64,000 nt of DNA from Dryocola sp. LX212 (GTDB taxonomy: Bacteria; Pseudomonadota; Gammaproteobacteria; Enterobacterales; Enterobacteriaceae). Below the pieces are notes generated by a model, which was given only the letters and a program-made list of their open reading frames with translations, ran no database searches and was not told the origin of the DNA. The stretch spans positions 930,001 through 994,000 of the forward strand of contig CP167917.1 in assembly GCA_041504365.1 (NCBI GenBank), written 5' to 3'. Below are positions 9,824 to 18,989 of this stretch, piece after piece; positions within the stretch are counted from its first letter, which is position 1, and every line of letters begins with the position of its first letter. A program made the translations under genes and the position numbers.

Positions 9824-10346
9824 AACCGCACGCTGGCTGCTGCCGGTACTGGCTATGAGCCTGACGGGCTGTGGCGTGACGCAGGGTGTCACGGATGGCA
9901 CAAAATCAGTCTATACCGCCGTGTTTTACAAAAGTATTAAGGTGCTGCATCTGGACTTTACGGCACGTGAAGCGCTGAACACCGATGCACGTGAAAGCAA
10001 TTCGCTATCAGAGCCGGTGGTGGTGCGGGTTTACCAGCTGAAAGATCGTAAGACCTTTGATAAAACGGTCTATCAGCAGCTGCTTAAAGATGGTGACACC
10101 GTGTTGAAAGCTGATTTGTTGGCTACCCGCGATGTGGTGGTGAAACCGGGCGGGGATGCGAACCTCGATATGCCGATGGAAGATGACGCACAGTTTGTGG
10201 CGGTGGTGGGGTTGTTCCGCCATCCGAATATGGTCAACAACACCTGGAAGCAGGTTATCAAACGCAACGATTTAGATCCGGATAAGCCACGCATTCTCGA
10301 AGCCGGGAATAACCACCTGACGTTACAGCCGATGAAGGATGACTGA
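9801..10346 (+). CDS. tssJ: T6SS outer-membrane lipoprotein TssJ (VasD/Lip)
   Basis: 181 residues with a lipoprotein signal peptide: basic start (LRISLTKTARW), hydrophobic core and lipobox LTGC, so Cys24 should be lipidated. The rest is a small beta-rich domain with the VVRVYQLKDRKTF segment common in TssJ. TssJ anchors the TssJLM complex to the outer membrane and contacts the TssM C-terminus. The start is GTG, with AAGGA about ten bases upstream, inside the end of tssG. Confidence 0.93.
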   Translation: MLRISLTKTARWLLPVLAMSLTGCGVTQGVTDGTKSVYTAVFYKSIKVLHLDFTAREALNTDARESNSLSEPVVVRVYQLKDRKTFDKTVYQQLLKDGDTVLKADLLATRDVVVKPGGDANLDMPMEDDAQFVAVVGLFRHPNMVNNTWKQVIKRNDLDPDKPRILEAGNNHLTLQPMKDD

Positions 10347-10801
10347 TGCCAGAAGGACATAACACGCCCTCGCTGTATGAAATGCTGAGCGGTCATTTTT
10401 CCGGTGGCCTGAGCCTCAATCAGGTCAGCGAGCAGAACCAGGTGATTTTATCCGTCCTCGATAATATGCAGCGCATCCTCAACTGCCGCGCCGGTACGCT
10501 GGCGCACCTGCCTGACTATGGCCTGCCGGATATGACTAAAATCCTGCAGGGAATGCCGGGAACGGCCCATGAACTGATGGGCACCTTATCAGCCGTATTA
10601 CTCAAATACGAACCGCGACTGAAAAGCATCGATGTCATCCTCCTCGACCAGAACATTCCCGGTGAACTTCGCTATGCCATCGATGCTGAGCTCAAAGGGG
10701 TCGGCCTGGTGCGCTACGGCACCGAATTTATGCCTGAGGGGCGGGTGCTGATACGCCACCTTAAACAGCAGCAGTATCTTGACGCTCAAACCCGCCTCTA
10801 A
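10346..10801 (+). CDS. tssE: T6SS baseplate wedge protein TssE (gp25-like)
   Basis: 151 residues with the gp25/lysozyme-like baseplate fold signature: ILNCRAGTLAHLPDYGLPDM and a C-terminal strand region (GELRYAIDAELK). TssE is the T4 gp25 homologue that nucleates sheath assembly. The ATG overlaps the tssJ stop (TGATG), so translation is coupled. Confidence 0.94.
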   Translation: MPEGHNTPSLYEMLSGHFSGGLSLNQVSEQNQVILSVLDNMQRILNCRAGTLAHLPDYGLPDMTKILQGMPGTAHELMGTLSAVLLKYEPRLKSIDVILLDQNIPGELRYAIDAELKGVGLVRYGTEFMPEGRVLIRHLKQQQYLDAQTRL

Positions 10802-10823
10802 CCTCCTGACGGACAGTGAAAGT

Positions 10824-11297
10824 ATGTCGGCAAAAGCCCGTTTTTTGAAAAAATTGCAGGATCAACACCCCCGCAGCACGGCCTTTGGCACGAAGGCCGA
10901 AGCTGATATCGCGGCCTTTCGCCAGGGAATAAGCCAGCTTCAGGCGTCAATGGAAACATGGCTTGCCGGAACAGAAGTGCGCACTGAAACCACAAACACG
11001 GCGCTGGTTGAGTTTCTGATTGGCGGTAGCACATTTTCCGTCCCGGGTATCGTCCTGCACTATCAGCAGCGGAATATCCGCTTTACCCCCATCTTTCTTT
11101 ACGGCCAGGGCGTGACCGGCTGTGTTGAGGTCTGCCTGAGTACAGCGGGCGATATCCGGCCCCTGTACCGCCTGTTTATGCGCAGCGGTGAGGGGGAGGG
11201 ATGGACCTGTTGTCCGGCGGGAGCGCTGAGCGTAAATCCTGCCCCATTTGATGAAGAAGCGTTCTTTACGATGATTGCTCCTCTGCTCCCTGAGTAA
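10824..11297 (+). CDS. Unrecognised T6SS-linked protein
   Basis: 157 residues from the ATG at 10824. A TTG 45 bases upstream, inside tssE, is a possible longer start, but neither has a strong ribosome-binding site. There is no signal peptide or membrane helix. The N-terminal ~60 residues are helical and polar; the C-terminal part is predicted beta-rich (FLIGGSTFSVPGIVLHYQ). I do not recognise the family. It lies between tssE and a VasL gene, is on the same strand and is GC-rich like them, so it is probably an accessory T6SS cytoplasmic protein. Confidence 0.7.
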   Translation: MSAKARFLKKLQDQHPRSTAFGTKAEADIAAFRQGISQLQASMETWLAGTEVRTETTNTALVEFLIGGSTFSVPGIVLHYQQRNIRFTPIFLYGQGVTGCVEVCLSTAGDIRPLYRLFMRSGEGEGWTCCPAGALSVNPAPFDEEAFFTMIAPLLPE

Positions 11298-11329
11298 CCC
11301 CCGCCTCTGACTTTGACCCTGCTCTTTTT

Positions 11330-12748
11330 ATGCCCACGGACAACCAAAACATGTATGACCAACAATCCCGGCCGGTGAGAACCGGCGGCGATCCGCGTTC
11401 AGTGCCTGAGTTTCTGGCACTGCGCGATGAGATGAGTAAGCTGACGCATCCGGCACGCCCGGACGTCGACTGGCATCAGGTGGAAAAGCTGTCGCTCAGC
11501 CTGTTTGAAATCAACGGCGTGGAGCTGCAGACTTGCGCCTGGTATACCCATGCGCGCACCCAGCTGGCGCGGGTCAGCGGGATGAACGAGGGGCTGGCCA
11601 TTCTGACAGCGCTGCTGGGTCATCAGTGGGCGCAGTTCTGGCCACAACCGGCTCATGTCCGGGCGGAGATACTCAATGGCCTGTTACAGCGGCTACAGAA
11701 GTGCTTTCGTACGTTTTCACTGACATCCGCAGATGTTCCGGCTCTGGAGCTGGCTGAACAGCGTATTCAGGAGGTTAAAGACATTCTCAGGCGCCATGAG
11801 CTGGAGCATGTCTGCCGGATGAATCCGCTGCAGCAGCTGATACGCAGTGCGTTAAGTCGTCTGGAGAACAGTCCTCGGTCGGAAGAGGCCAAAGCGGACA
11901 ACATGGCGCCTCTTCCGGCATTCGCCATGCCGGAAGAGGCAATCACACCGTCCAGTCGTCTGGTGTATGTCCTTCACAAGGAGCCTGAGGTTGAGGTTCA
12001 GGTGACAGAGGACGTCCCGACACCGCCGAAGCGCTGGCCTGCGTTTGTAGCAGGAATGGCAACCGCCCTGGTACTTAGCGCTGCCACCGTATTTGGCTGG
12101 CAGGCTCTCCATCGTCCGGATGAGGCCACGCAGGCAATGGCGGCCTCGGTTGCCTGGGTACCTGAGCCGATGACCCCGATGCAGATTGAAGCCTTCCGTG
12201 GGACAGAGAATTACAGGACGCATTCCGGGCTGTGGCTGGCGCGCATGACGAATCAGGTCAACTGGATAACAACCCTTGCCCCGGGCTGGCGGCTTCGCTA
12301 CGGTCAGGGACTGGTGGCGCAGGCGAAGGCGCTGTGGCCGGATGACCCGGCTACACGGATACTGGTACAGCGCTGGGAGCACTATCAGGCAGGCAGAACG
12401 CTACCCGCGAGCGAGCTGAACGGCTGGCATAACGGGATGATGCAGCTCCGGGCTTTGTCGGCACAGCTCGATGCGCTGGACAGGCAAAAAGGCAAATACC
12501 TGACGGGCAGCGAGCTGAAGACGATTGTCTGGCGTATTACGAATACATTTGCCAGCGCAGTCCCGGCTGAAGAGCGATTACGGCAATTGGTTCCTGCCCC
12601 CGGGGAGAAAAATGCTCCCCAGGTCAATGTTGAGCCGGCAGCACGGCACCTGGACTCGCTGATACATATGCTTGAGCTGCTGTCAGCAAATAATGTCGAT
12701 CTCATATCGGGAAAACCAGTGCCAGTAACTGAATCGCCACGGGATTAA
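11330..12748 (+). CDS. VasL-type T6SS protein (ImpA N-terminal domain plus membrane segment)
   Basis: 472 residues. The first ~130 residues match the ImpA_N domain (RTGGDPRSVPEFLALRDE, WHQVEKLSL, LQTCAWYTHAR). A linker follows, then one membrane helix (~residues 235-256, PAFVAGMATALVLSAATVFG) and a ~215-residue C-terminal domain of the VasL type. VasL/TagA-like proteins are related to TssA but membrane-anchored; TagA proteins stop sheath polymerisation at the opposite membrane. It is the last T6SS gene here, 32 bases after the preceding gene, and is followed by a possible IS remnant. Confidence 0.88.
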   Translation: MPTDNQNMYDQQSRPVRTGGDPRSVPEFLALRDEMSKLTHPARPDVDWHQVEKLSLSLFEINGVELQTCAWYTHARTQLARVSGMNEGLAILTALLGHQWAQFWPQPAHVRAEILNGLLQRLQKCFRTFSLTSADVPALELAEQRIQEVKDILRRHELEHVCRMNPLQQLIRSALSRLENSPRSEEAKADNMAPLPAFAMPEEAITPSSRLVYVLHKEPEVEVQVTEDVPTPPKRWPAFVAGMATALVLSAATVFGWQALHRPDEATQAMAASVAWVPEPMTPMQIEAFRGTENYRTHSGLWLARMTNQVNWITTLAPGWRLRYGQGLVAQAKALWPDDPATRILVQRWEHYQAGRTLPASELNGWHNGMMQLRALSAQLDALDRQKGKYLTGSELKTIVWRITNTFASAVPAEERLRQLVPAPGEKNAPQVNVEPAARHLDSLIHMLELLSANNVDLISGKPVPVTESPRD

Positions 12749-12820
12749 CAAAGCAGCATCCTGGACTGATGTTGCCCCGGTAGACGATCCTGCCCTATAG
12801 TTTGAGCACAGGAAGAGCTT

Positions 12821-12900
12821 ATGGGCACCCCACGTTTTACACCCGAACTCAAAGAACAGGGCGAGAGTCCGATCCGCAAAAAGGTATGTTCAGAACACCG
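12821..12900 (+). mobile_element. Possible remnant of an IS3-family transposase OrfA start
   Basis: After GGAAGAG an ATG opens MGTPRFTPELKEQ, which resembles the first residues of OrfA of some IS3-family elements (MGTPRFTPEFKEE in intact copies, from memory). The similarity fades after ~20 codons and the frame runs into the 3' end of the opposing adhesin gene. No second IS end or orfB is visible. It sits exactly between the T6SS locus and the fimbrial operon, so it may mark an old insertion or recombination scar. Confidence 0.45.
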
Positions 12901-12902
12901 TT

Positions 12903-13985
12903 CTAGTTATAAATCAGACTAAACGTTGCGAGGCTATCTGCTTGCCCGGCGGTGGCCTGTGTACCCGTTTTGACATATTGCGCATCGTAGTGCAGGCTCA
13001 GTTGAGTCTGATTTGCACTGTCAGGAAAAACGGAAACATTGGTGCTGTTTAGGGCAACTACATTTCCTTGCGCCGCACCATAGTTATCACCATAGTTGAT
13101 TCGGATCCCGACGCCGGTGGCCGATCCTTCCTGCTGGCTCAGTGTCAGAACATCATTATTAGCCGCATCTTTTTCACTGGGACCATAAAAACCAATTTTT
13201 ATGGTACTTGTTTGATTCGCCTCACAGGTCAGTGGGATCGTAAAAGTGTGCTTTGCACCATCGGAGCCTTGATTGAGTTCGCTGACGCTGGTTTGCCCCA
13301 TATCGACGGTAATATCATTCTCAGACACAAAGCAGCTGGCCTTGTGCACTTTCAGGTCAGTAGCGGCTACATTCACGGTGACACCTGCTTCAGAAATCAC
13401 GTTGCCGTTGCTGTCTTCGAGGATAAGTGTTCCCGCGTTTATCTGGCCGCTATTTGGCTGCTCATAATCAATGTCCTGCGCCGTTTTATAGAAAACGACA
13501 AAAAATTGCGTTGCCATTTGCGAGGGATCATTGGTGCTACATATCGGAACATCTTCATCACCGAACGCAATGTAATGTACCGGATCGCCAGCACAGTGGG
13601 TGGTTTCCCTTACTCCGACGGCAAATCCCACCCCATGAATATCTGGAACGTTATACACCGCAGCAGGCGATCCGACGCCGTTAGGCGTCACGCCACTGAC
13701 CCCTGCAACGGTCAGACCTTTATTGGCTACAAAGCGCATCGTTACCGGGCCGGTTCCCTCAGGGCAGTTGTAAAATGAACGATTTTCCTGCCCAAGAATG
13801 GCCCCAGAGAGCATGGAACCAGGCGGTAACGTGGGGTAGTCGGTAATGGAATAATTTTGAAAATTGATCACCGCATCATTCATGGTTGGCGGGCAAAGTT
13901 GTCCTGCTGCTGCTGTGCCTGACATAATCAGGCAGCTGGCACTCAGTAACAGCAGCATCGGAAAAATTCGCAACAGTCGTTTCAC
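12903..13985 (-). CDS. Fimbrial tip adhesin (two-domain, chaperone-usher)
   Basis: 360 residues from a GTG at 13985, which has ACAGGTGA just upstream and gives a classic signal peptide (VKRLLRIF, then LLLLSASCLIMSGTAAA). An ATG at 14009 would add eight residues. The N-terminal ~190 residues form a lectin-like domain with paired Cys; the C-terminal part is a pilin domain with Cys pairs and the terminal beta strand ending SLATFSLIYN, as used in donor-strand exchange. Its size and last position in the operon fit the tip adhesin. The receptor cannot be told from sequence. It follows the usher gene. Confidence 0.85.
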   Translation of the reverse strand: MKRLLRIFPMLLLLSASCLIMSGTAAAGQLCPPTMNDAVINFQNYSITDYPTLPPGSMLSGAILGQENRSFYNCPEGTGPVTMRFVANKGLTVAGVSGVTPNGVGSPAAVYNVPDIHGVGFAVGVRETTHCAGDPVHYIAFGDEDVPICSTNDPSQMATQFFVVFYKTAQDIDYEQPNSGQINAGTLILEDSNGNVISEAGVTVNVAATDLKVHKASCFVSENDITVDMGQTSVSELNQGSDGAKHTFTIPLTCEANQTSTIKIGFYGPSEKDAANNDVLTLSQQEGSATGVGIRINYGDNYGAAQGNVVALNSTNVSVFPDSANQTQLSLHYDAQYVKTGTQATAGQADSLATFSLIYN

Positions 13986-13999
13986 GTATTCACCTGTGT

Positions 14000-16513
14000 T
14001 TAGTGGCATTCAGCCGTAAGGATCCGCACAGGGTTGCCTGATGTCGGAATCGGTAATGTCAGTGGAGTCGAACATTGAATGGTCTGGCTGTTTTGTAGCC
14101 ACTGAGCGTGCACTGTTCCCGTTAGCGGAACACCGCTAAGGTAAACCTGTCCCCCTTCGCCCGCGATGCCTGCGCTCGATTTAGCCTCCTCGTCACCCAC
14201 CACATAGGCCTGTGTACCGAAGGGAACCGGGTGACCATCATAATTGAGCGTTAATAACACCCGGGCACCAACATGCGTTTTGTAATTTGCCAGCACAACG
14301 GCACCGCTCGTCGGCACCACAACTTGGCTGTTCTGTTCCAAATCCACATCATCGCCCAGCGTTTCAGTATCCAGCGAGAGCGTATTTTTATGATAAGAAG
14401 AAAGCGTTGGCATGACGGCATAGCCCCGGCCATCAGTATGGACATTCGACGTGCCCTCCACTTCAACACCAGAAGTTCCTTCAGCGCGTACCAGGCCGAT
14501 CGTATCCCCCAGGGTTTGACTCAACGTAACACCATATTGCGTCGCCACAATGCCGCCTGAAGCGCCATAGTTCAGGCGATCGCTGTCACGATCGTGGCTG
14601 TATCCCAGAGTGACGTCACCGTATCCACTGCGATAATCGAGAGATACATTACTGTTCGCGCCATTATTCTGGTTATCAAAGCCCTGTTGAACGTTATAGC
14701 TGAGCTTATTATTTGCGAGCGCAGTACCGTACAGCGAAACCTGCTGAGTCGTGTGATTGTCGAGATCGTTGTTCAGGCTGTAGCTCACCGAACCGCCCGG
14801 CAGCCATTTATTCAGCGGTATGCTCAGCGTCAAGTTAACTGAGCGTTCGTTGTCACTATCGTCTTCATAGGCGCGAGTCACATAGTAACCAAGGCTCCAT
14901 GAGATTCCTCTGTAGCTATTGTAATACCCCAAATGTACAGTCTGATCGATGGATGCGGTATCCCAATATTGCTGACGATAAAATGAACCACTGATATTGC
15001 CCCATACACCAAAATCTTGAGTCAGACTCATTTCTACGCGGTTACGACGATTATTAATGTGCGAGTCAGGAGAACGGTAGCTATTGGCTTCAGTAAAAGT
15101 ATAAAAGCGATGGGTTGAGTAATAATATTCCGACATATTAAGTGAAGTGCCGGTTGTTGAGAAATCCTTCTGGTATTGGGCGCGAACGGCCTGTCCGGTG
15201 TAATTACCGTCGTTACCAAGATCGGTTTTCGCAACGGTGGTATCAACGCCCAACGCACCTATTTCGCCGAAATCTCGTCCCACTCCGACAGCCACAGTCT
15301 GGTACTGATCTGAGAATTGCGCACCGCCGTACAGAGTCAGACTCCAGGGAAGGCCATAGAATGCAGACGCCTGAACAAAATTAGGTTCACTTTCGTCTTC
15401 TTCAGCGGCTTTATATTGACCGACGCTGGTACTAAATTTAAAACGGCCCTGGCGCAGCATGAAAGATACCGCAGAGTAGGGTTGTGTGAATTTACGCTCT
15501 GAGCCATTACTCTCGCGGATCGTGACTTCAAGATCGCCACTTTGTGCGGTGGGAAAGAGATCGTTAATAACGAAGGCGCCGGGTGCCACATATGTTTCAT
15601 AAATAACATAACCGTGCTGGCGTACGGTTATTTGCGCATTACTGTGGGCAACGCCACGGATGGTTGGAGCAAAACCACGTTGGCTATCCGGCAGCATATT
15701 ATCATCAGACTCCAGCTTGACGCCGGTGAACTGGAAACTGTCGAAGATCTCGCCAGAGGTATAGGACTCACCGAGCGTTAATTCGCTTTTCAATGATCTA
15801 ACATCTCGCTGAAGTGAGGTGCCTTGAGTTTGCCAGTGAGTTTTATCATCAAATGCCACCGAGGAATAGTTACGCAAGCGCCATGCACCAATATTCACTC
15901 CGCTGCGCAAGTTAAGGTAGCTATTATTGTCATGAAGATTATCCATGCTGGTTGTTGAACCACTTAACGTGTAATCGACAAATGCAGCCGGTATCCCTTC
16001 ATCCCATTTTTCAGGTGGAACGTATCCCTGGCTTTTTTGCACCATTGCTGCCTGAGGGATGCTGAAATAGAGGTGTTGAGTAGCAAAGTCGAATTTGCTT
16101 GTTGCGTCTGGGATATACTTCCCCAAATCGGTAAAAGAATCGCCTTCCTTTAATGAATCAAAAGAAGCAAACGCTGCAGTATTCACGCCCAAAGACTGCA
16201 GGTATTTCACATTCAGTACAGGAAGCAGCTGCTCGTTATTGCTGATAAATTCGAATTTTCGAATCTCAACTTGTTGCTGATTGACAAAAACAGTCGCCCG
16301 ATAGGTTCCTGGACTCTGGCCACCTCGTTCTGAAAAATAGCTGAGATCGCTGGCTTTTTGCTGATCCCCTGTAATTTCAAGCGCCGCAGGATCAAAATAA
16401 TCATCCGCGAACACCGATCGGGGTAAGCAGAATATAGACAAGGTACAAAAAAAGAAGACAAAACTCATGGGGGAGTGGCTTCTGTTTCTGAGCTGTCGAT
16501 CGTAATTCATCAT
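14000..16513 (-). CDS. Outer-membrane fimbrial usher (FimD/PapC family)
   Basis: About 837 residues from the ATG at 16513; an in-frame GTG at 16573 gives 857. A signal peptide (MSFVFFFCTLSIFCLPRSVFA) leads to the usher N-terminal domain (FDPAALEITG), the beta-barrel with plug (GVAHSNAQITVRQHGYVIYE, PGAFVINDLFP) and C-terminal domains (PFGTQAYVVGDEE, GIAGEGGQVYLSG). The usher secretes and polymerises pilins delivered by the chaperone encoded just upstream. The gene is GC-intermediate (near 50%), unlike the GC-rich T6SS locus. Confidence 0.95.
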   Translation of the reverse strand: MMNYDRQLRNRSHSPMSFVFFFCTLSIFCLPRSVFADDYFDPAALEITGDQQKASDLSYFSERGGQSPGTYRATVFVNQQQVEIRKFEFISNNEQLLPVLNVKYLQSLGVNTAAFASFDSLKEGDSFTDLGKYIPDATSKFDFATQHLYFSIPQAAMVQKSQGYVPPEKWDEGIPAAFVDYTLSGSTTSMDNLHDNNSYLNLRSGVNIGAWRLRNYSSVAFDDKTHWQTQGTSLQRDVRSLKSELTLGESYTSGEIFDSFQFTGVKLESDDNMLPDSQRGFAPTIRGVAHSNAQITVRQHGYVIYETYVAPGAFVINDLFPTAQSGDLEVTIRESNGSERKFTQPYSAVSFMLRQGRFKFSTSVGQYKAAEEDESEPNFVQASAFYGLPWSLTLYGGAQFSDQYQTVAVGVGRDFGEIGALGVDTTVAKTDLGNDGNYTGQAVRAQYQKDFSTTGTSLNMSEYYYSTHRFYTFTEANSYRSPDSHINNRRNRVEMSLTQDFGVWGNISGSFYRQQYWDTASIDQTVHLGYYNSYRGISWSLGYYVTRAYEDDSDNERSVNLTLSIPLNKWLPGGSVSYSLNNDLDNHTTQQVSLYGTALANNKLSYNVQQGFDNQNNGANSNVSLDYRSGYGDVTLGYSHDRDSDRLNYGASGGIVATQYGVTLSQTLGDTIGLVRAEGTSGVEVEGTSNVHTDGRGYAVMPTLSSYHKNTLSLDTETLGDDVDLEQNSQVVVPTSGAVVLANYKTHVGARVLLTLNYDGHPVPFGTQAYVVGDEEAKSSAGIAGEGGQVYLSGVPLTGTVHAQWLQNSQTIQCSTPLTLPIPTSGNPVRILTAECH

Positions 16514-16578
16514 GTTTTGCCGGGCGTTAAATCGCCATTTGGGGCTGGCGATAGATTCATCATCAGCTATCACTAAAA

Positions 16579-17253
16579 TCAGGACTGTATTGCTGTTCGG
16601 GTAAGTCCACCAAAATCGTTAATCGCCTGCCAGCTCACCTTTCCACCGCATGGGATGTTCCAATGTTCGTCGCTGAACGGGAAGACCATTCCAGGTTCTT
16701 TTATCGAAGAGGCTCCGATTTTGACGCTATAAAAGGATACGAAATACGCCGTTGGGTTATGCACCGTGAGCTGATTGCCGCTACTGCATGTAAATGTTAA
16801 TTGCTTGTAAGCTAAATTGGCATCGCCTTTGAGCCCTTCAGGACGGAAGAAAATTTTGAATTTGGATCTGACATTGATTTGTAGTTTGTTACTATTTTCT
16901 TTGTGTGACGGGGAAATATTCTTAACATTTAATAAAAATATTGACTCTCGATCGCTGGCGAGTGGCGTGCCTAAGTAGCTAATGCGCAGAACATTCTTCT
17001 GCTCTGGGTCTAAGCGAAACAGCGGGGGGGTCACGACGAAAGGAACCGGCTGGGTACTCTTACTATTGAAATTTTCGATCCATGACTGAATTAGATACGG
17101 AGTACTTTTATCCATGTTGGTAATTGAAAAAGCAACTTCACGTTTTCCCTGCGGATAAATTACACGGGTACCTCCCATAACAACACCGGCATGTGCATAA
17201 GCACTTACCAGTAAGGGAAAAAATAACCCGAGAGCAGTAGTGTTTCTCATCAT
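16579..17253 (-). CDS. Periplasmic fimbrial chaperone (PapD/FimC family)
   Basis: 224 residues with a signal peptide ending AYAHA. It shows the chaperone signature: GGTRVIYPQGKREVAFSITN in the G1/A1 region, PPLFRLDPEQKNVLRI, and an Ig-like second domain containing RSKFKIFFRPEGL. The short F1-G1 region suggests the FGS subclass. It stabilises pilins in the periplasm and delivers them to the usher. AGGACATTC precedes the ATG. It lies downstream of the pilin gene, separated by a hairpin at 17277-17306. Confidence 0.94.
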   Translation of the reverse strand: MMRNTTALGLFFPLLVSAYAHAGVVMGGTRVIYPQGKREVAFSITNMDKSTPYLIQSWIENFNSKSTQPVPFVVTPPLFRLDPEQKNVLRISYLGTPLASDRESIFLLNVKNISPSHKENSNKLQINVRSKFKIFFRPEGLKGDANLAYKQLTFTCSSGNQLTVHNPTAYFVSFYSVKIGASSIKEPGMVFPFSDEHWNIPCGGKVSWQAINDFGGLTRTAIQS

Positions 17254-17276
17254 GAATGTCCTGAATACATCAAATG

Positions 17277-17306
17277 GAGATAAGCAGCGTCATCTCTGCT
17301 TATCTC
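17277..17306 (-). terminator. Intercistronic hairpin after the major pilin gene
   Basis: An 11-bp perfect inverted repeat (GAGATAAGCAG / CTGCTTATCTC) with an 8-base loop lies between the pilin stop and the chaperone start. No U-run follows it on the minus strand. It therefore looks like an mRNA-stabilising or attenuating hairpin that favours pilin over chaperone/usher expression, rather than a full terminator. The hairpin is seen; the function is inferred from other fimbrial operons. Confidence 0.6.
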
Positions 17307-17313
17307 TGAGGTT

Positions 17314-17907
17314 TTAGTTGTAAACCATCAAGAAATTAGCATCGGCGTCTGCCTCACCTGTCGTAACGGTATCGGTAACGGCATCATAGTTTGCGAAAAA
17401 GTCTAATGTTTTGGAATCTTCTCCAGTCAGTAAATCAACCGAATTAGAAACGTTGCCGATCTTAATTTGAGTGTTACGATCGCTTTCGTACAGTTTGACA
17501 GCAACACCTTTTGCTGTATTTCCGTCAGCATCCGTCGCAGAGTTCAGCCCCAAAAGGGTGTTATCTGTGGTATCTTTCGTTCCATCGAAGAGCACGGCAA
17601 TCGACTTTACAGAGTCAGGGCAATCTTCGACTGAAATATGGAATGGGGTACGGGTAGTTTCTTTCTGAGTGGTAAAGTAGCTTGCAGCCCAGGTACCAAG
17701 ATCTACATTTTGCCCGGTAGTATCTGTCGTGACGTTACACGAAGCATCGGTGATTTTACCAGTGAAGTGAACTACCCCACCTGTTCCCTGAGTACCTGCA
17801 TCAGTGCCAGGGTTGCTATTCATACCGTTATCACTTGTATCTGCTGATGCACCAGTACTGGCCATCATTAGGCCGCATACAAGTACGGCTAATATATTTC
17901 TCTTCAT
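17314..17907 (-). CDS. Major fimbrial subunit (type 1-like pilin)
   Basis: 197 residues. Signal peptide (MKRNILAVLVCGLMMASTGASA) followed by a Gly/Thr-rich N-terminal extension and a pilin fold: VHFTGKITDASCNVTTD with the conserved Cys, a second Cys in VEDCP, and the C-terminal strand ending in NFLMVYN with the penultimate Tyr. This is the first gene of the operon and should be the shaft subunit. GGGAGA lies ~10 bases before the ATG. Confidence 0.93.
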   Translation of the reverse strand: MKRNILAVLVCGLMMASTGASADTSDNGMNSNPGTDAGTQGTGGVVHFTGKITDASCNVTTDTTGQNVDLGTWAASYFTTQKETTRTPFHISVEDCPDSVKSIAVLFDGTKDTTDNTLLGLNSATDADGNTAKGVAVKLYESDRNTQIKIGNVSNSVDLLTGEDSKTLDFFANYDAVTDTVTTGEADADANFLMVYN

Positions 17908-17929
17908 TCTGAGTGTCTCCCAAGTAATT

Positions 17930-18985
17930 AGATGTTATTAAATTATTATATTAATGCAGGGCTTGTATCCGTGTAGAAAAAATAAAATCCCTTAAACAGC
18001 CATCATGAGGCTTCTACGACGCGAGATTATGTCTAAATGCGATGACACCATAAGCATATGAGTTATTTAATCATCAGCTCTTTATATGAAAACGAAGCGA
18101 TAGTACTAACTCTATAATTTCATTGCACATGAAAATAATTTAAAAATAAACTAACAGCTACGCATTTAATACTCATCTATAATCAATCCAAAGATATAAG
18201 TGAATGCTTACTTCGCGCGCGGTACTTAGTGCCGAGCATCTCACAGGATATAATCACGGCAGGGAGTATAGCAGTTGATGAAAATATCTTGTTGGGTTGA
18301 ATAACTTACCGCAATTATTATCCAATATAGTTTACTCATGTTACCATCATAAAGGAGACGAGTTTTGACGTGAAATTCATAAAAATTCATTAGTGGCTTT
18401 GAGTTTTTTATTCGGAAAAGACCGAATTGTATTCGAATGGAGTGGAAAATAAGAAAGTAACGACGTTGCGGAAGTGATGATTGTTATACCATCAAGAAAT
18501 ACTAAAAGTTGGATGAAGGGGGAGTAATTGATATCAGCAATAAAATGACTGAAGCAATATGTAAAAGTAAAATGGATGTGTTGTTTAATAGAATGACTAC
18601 TGAATAGTGGTGGAACAGACATCCGCTTAATACAAATCTGTTATATCAATCAACACCAGCGCATCACAACTCGTAATAACGCTAGTTTTCGTCCAAGTAA
18701 TGTTAATATCATCTGATTGAAGCTTACCAAAAATTGCATACCAGATGGCGCATATTTAAACTGTGGGATTTACAGTCCATGGCACCGCTGGCAGATATTA
18801 TAGCTCACCACACCAAGCGTGAATAATATCCGATACCACGCGGAGGTATTACTGACCTTATGCTCCTTCTATAAAGGTAGTGGCAGGATCCCACCCACGA
18901 AGTTTTAACACGTAAAAACGACGTAATGCAGTTTGAGCTATCCTCAATATGTTTGCTACATCATGGAATAATGTTAGCTAATTTG
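17930..18985. other. AT-rich gene-poor stretch
   Basis: About 1.05 kb between the pilin gene and a MarC-family gene. It should hold the fimbrial promoter at its left side. One 81-codon minus-strand frame (18377-18622) has no clear ribosome-binding site or recognisable protein features. The right third, 18700-18960, is less AT-rich and may be decayed coding sequence, but I could not recognise a family on either strand. No recombinase gene or inverted-repeat fimbrial switch was identified. Confidence 0.5.
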
Positions 18986-18989
18986 TACA

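Noticed and set aside
18377-18622. 81-codon minus-strand frame in the AT-rich gap after the fimbrial operon
   Set aside because: No convincing ribosome-binding site, no domain, unusual amino-acid make-up; likely chance in AT-rich DNA.
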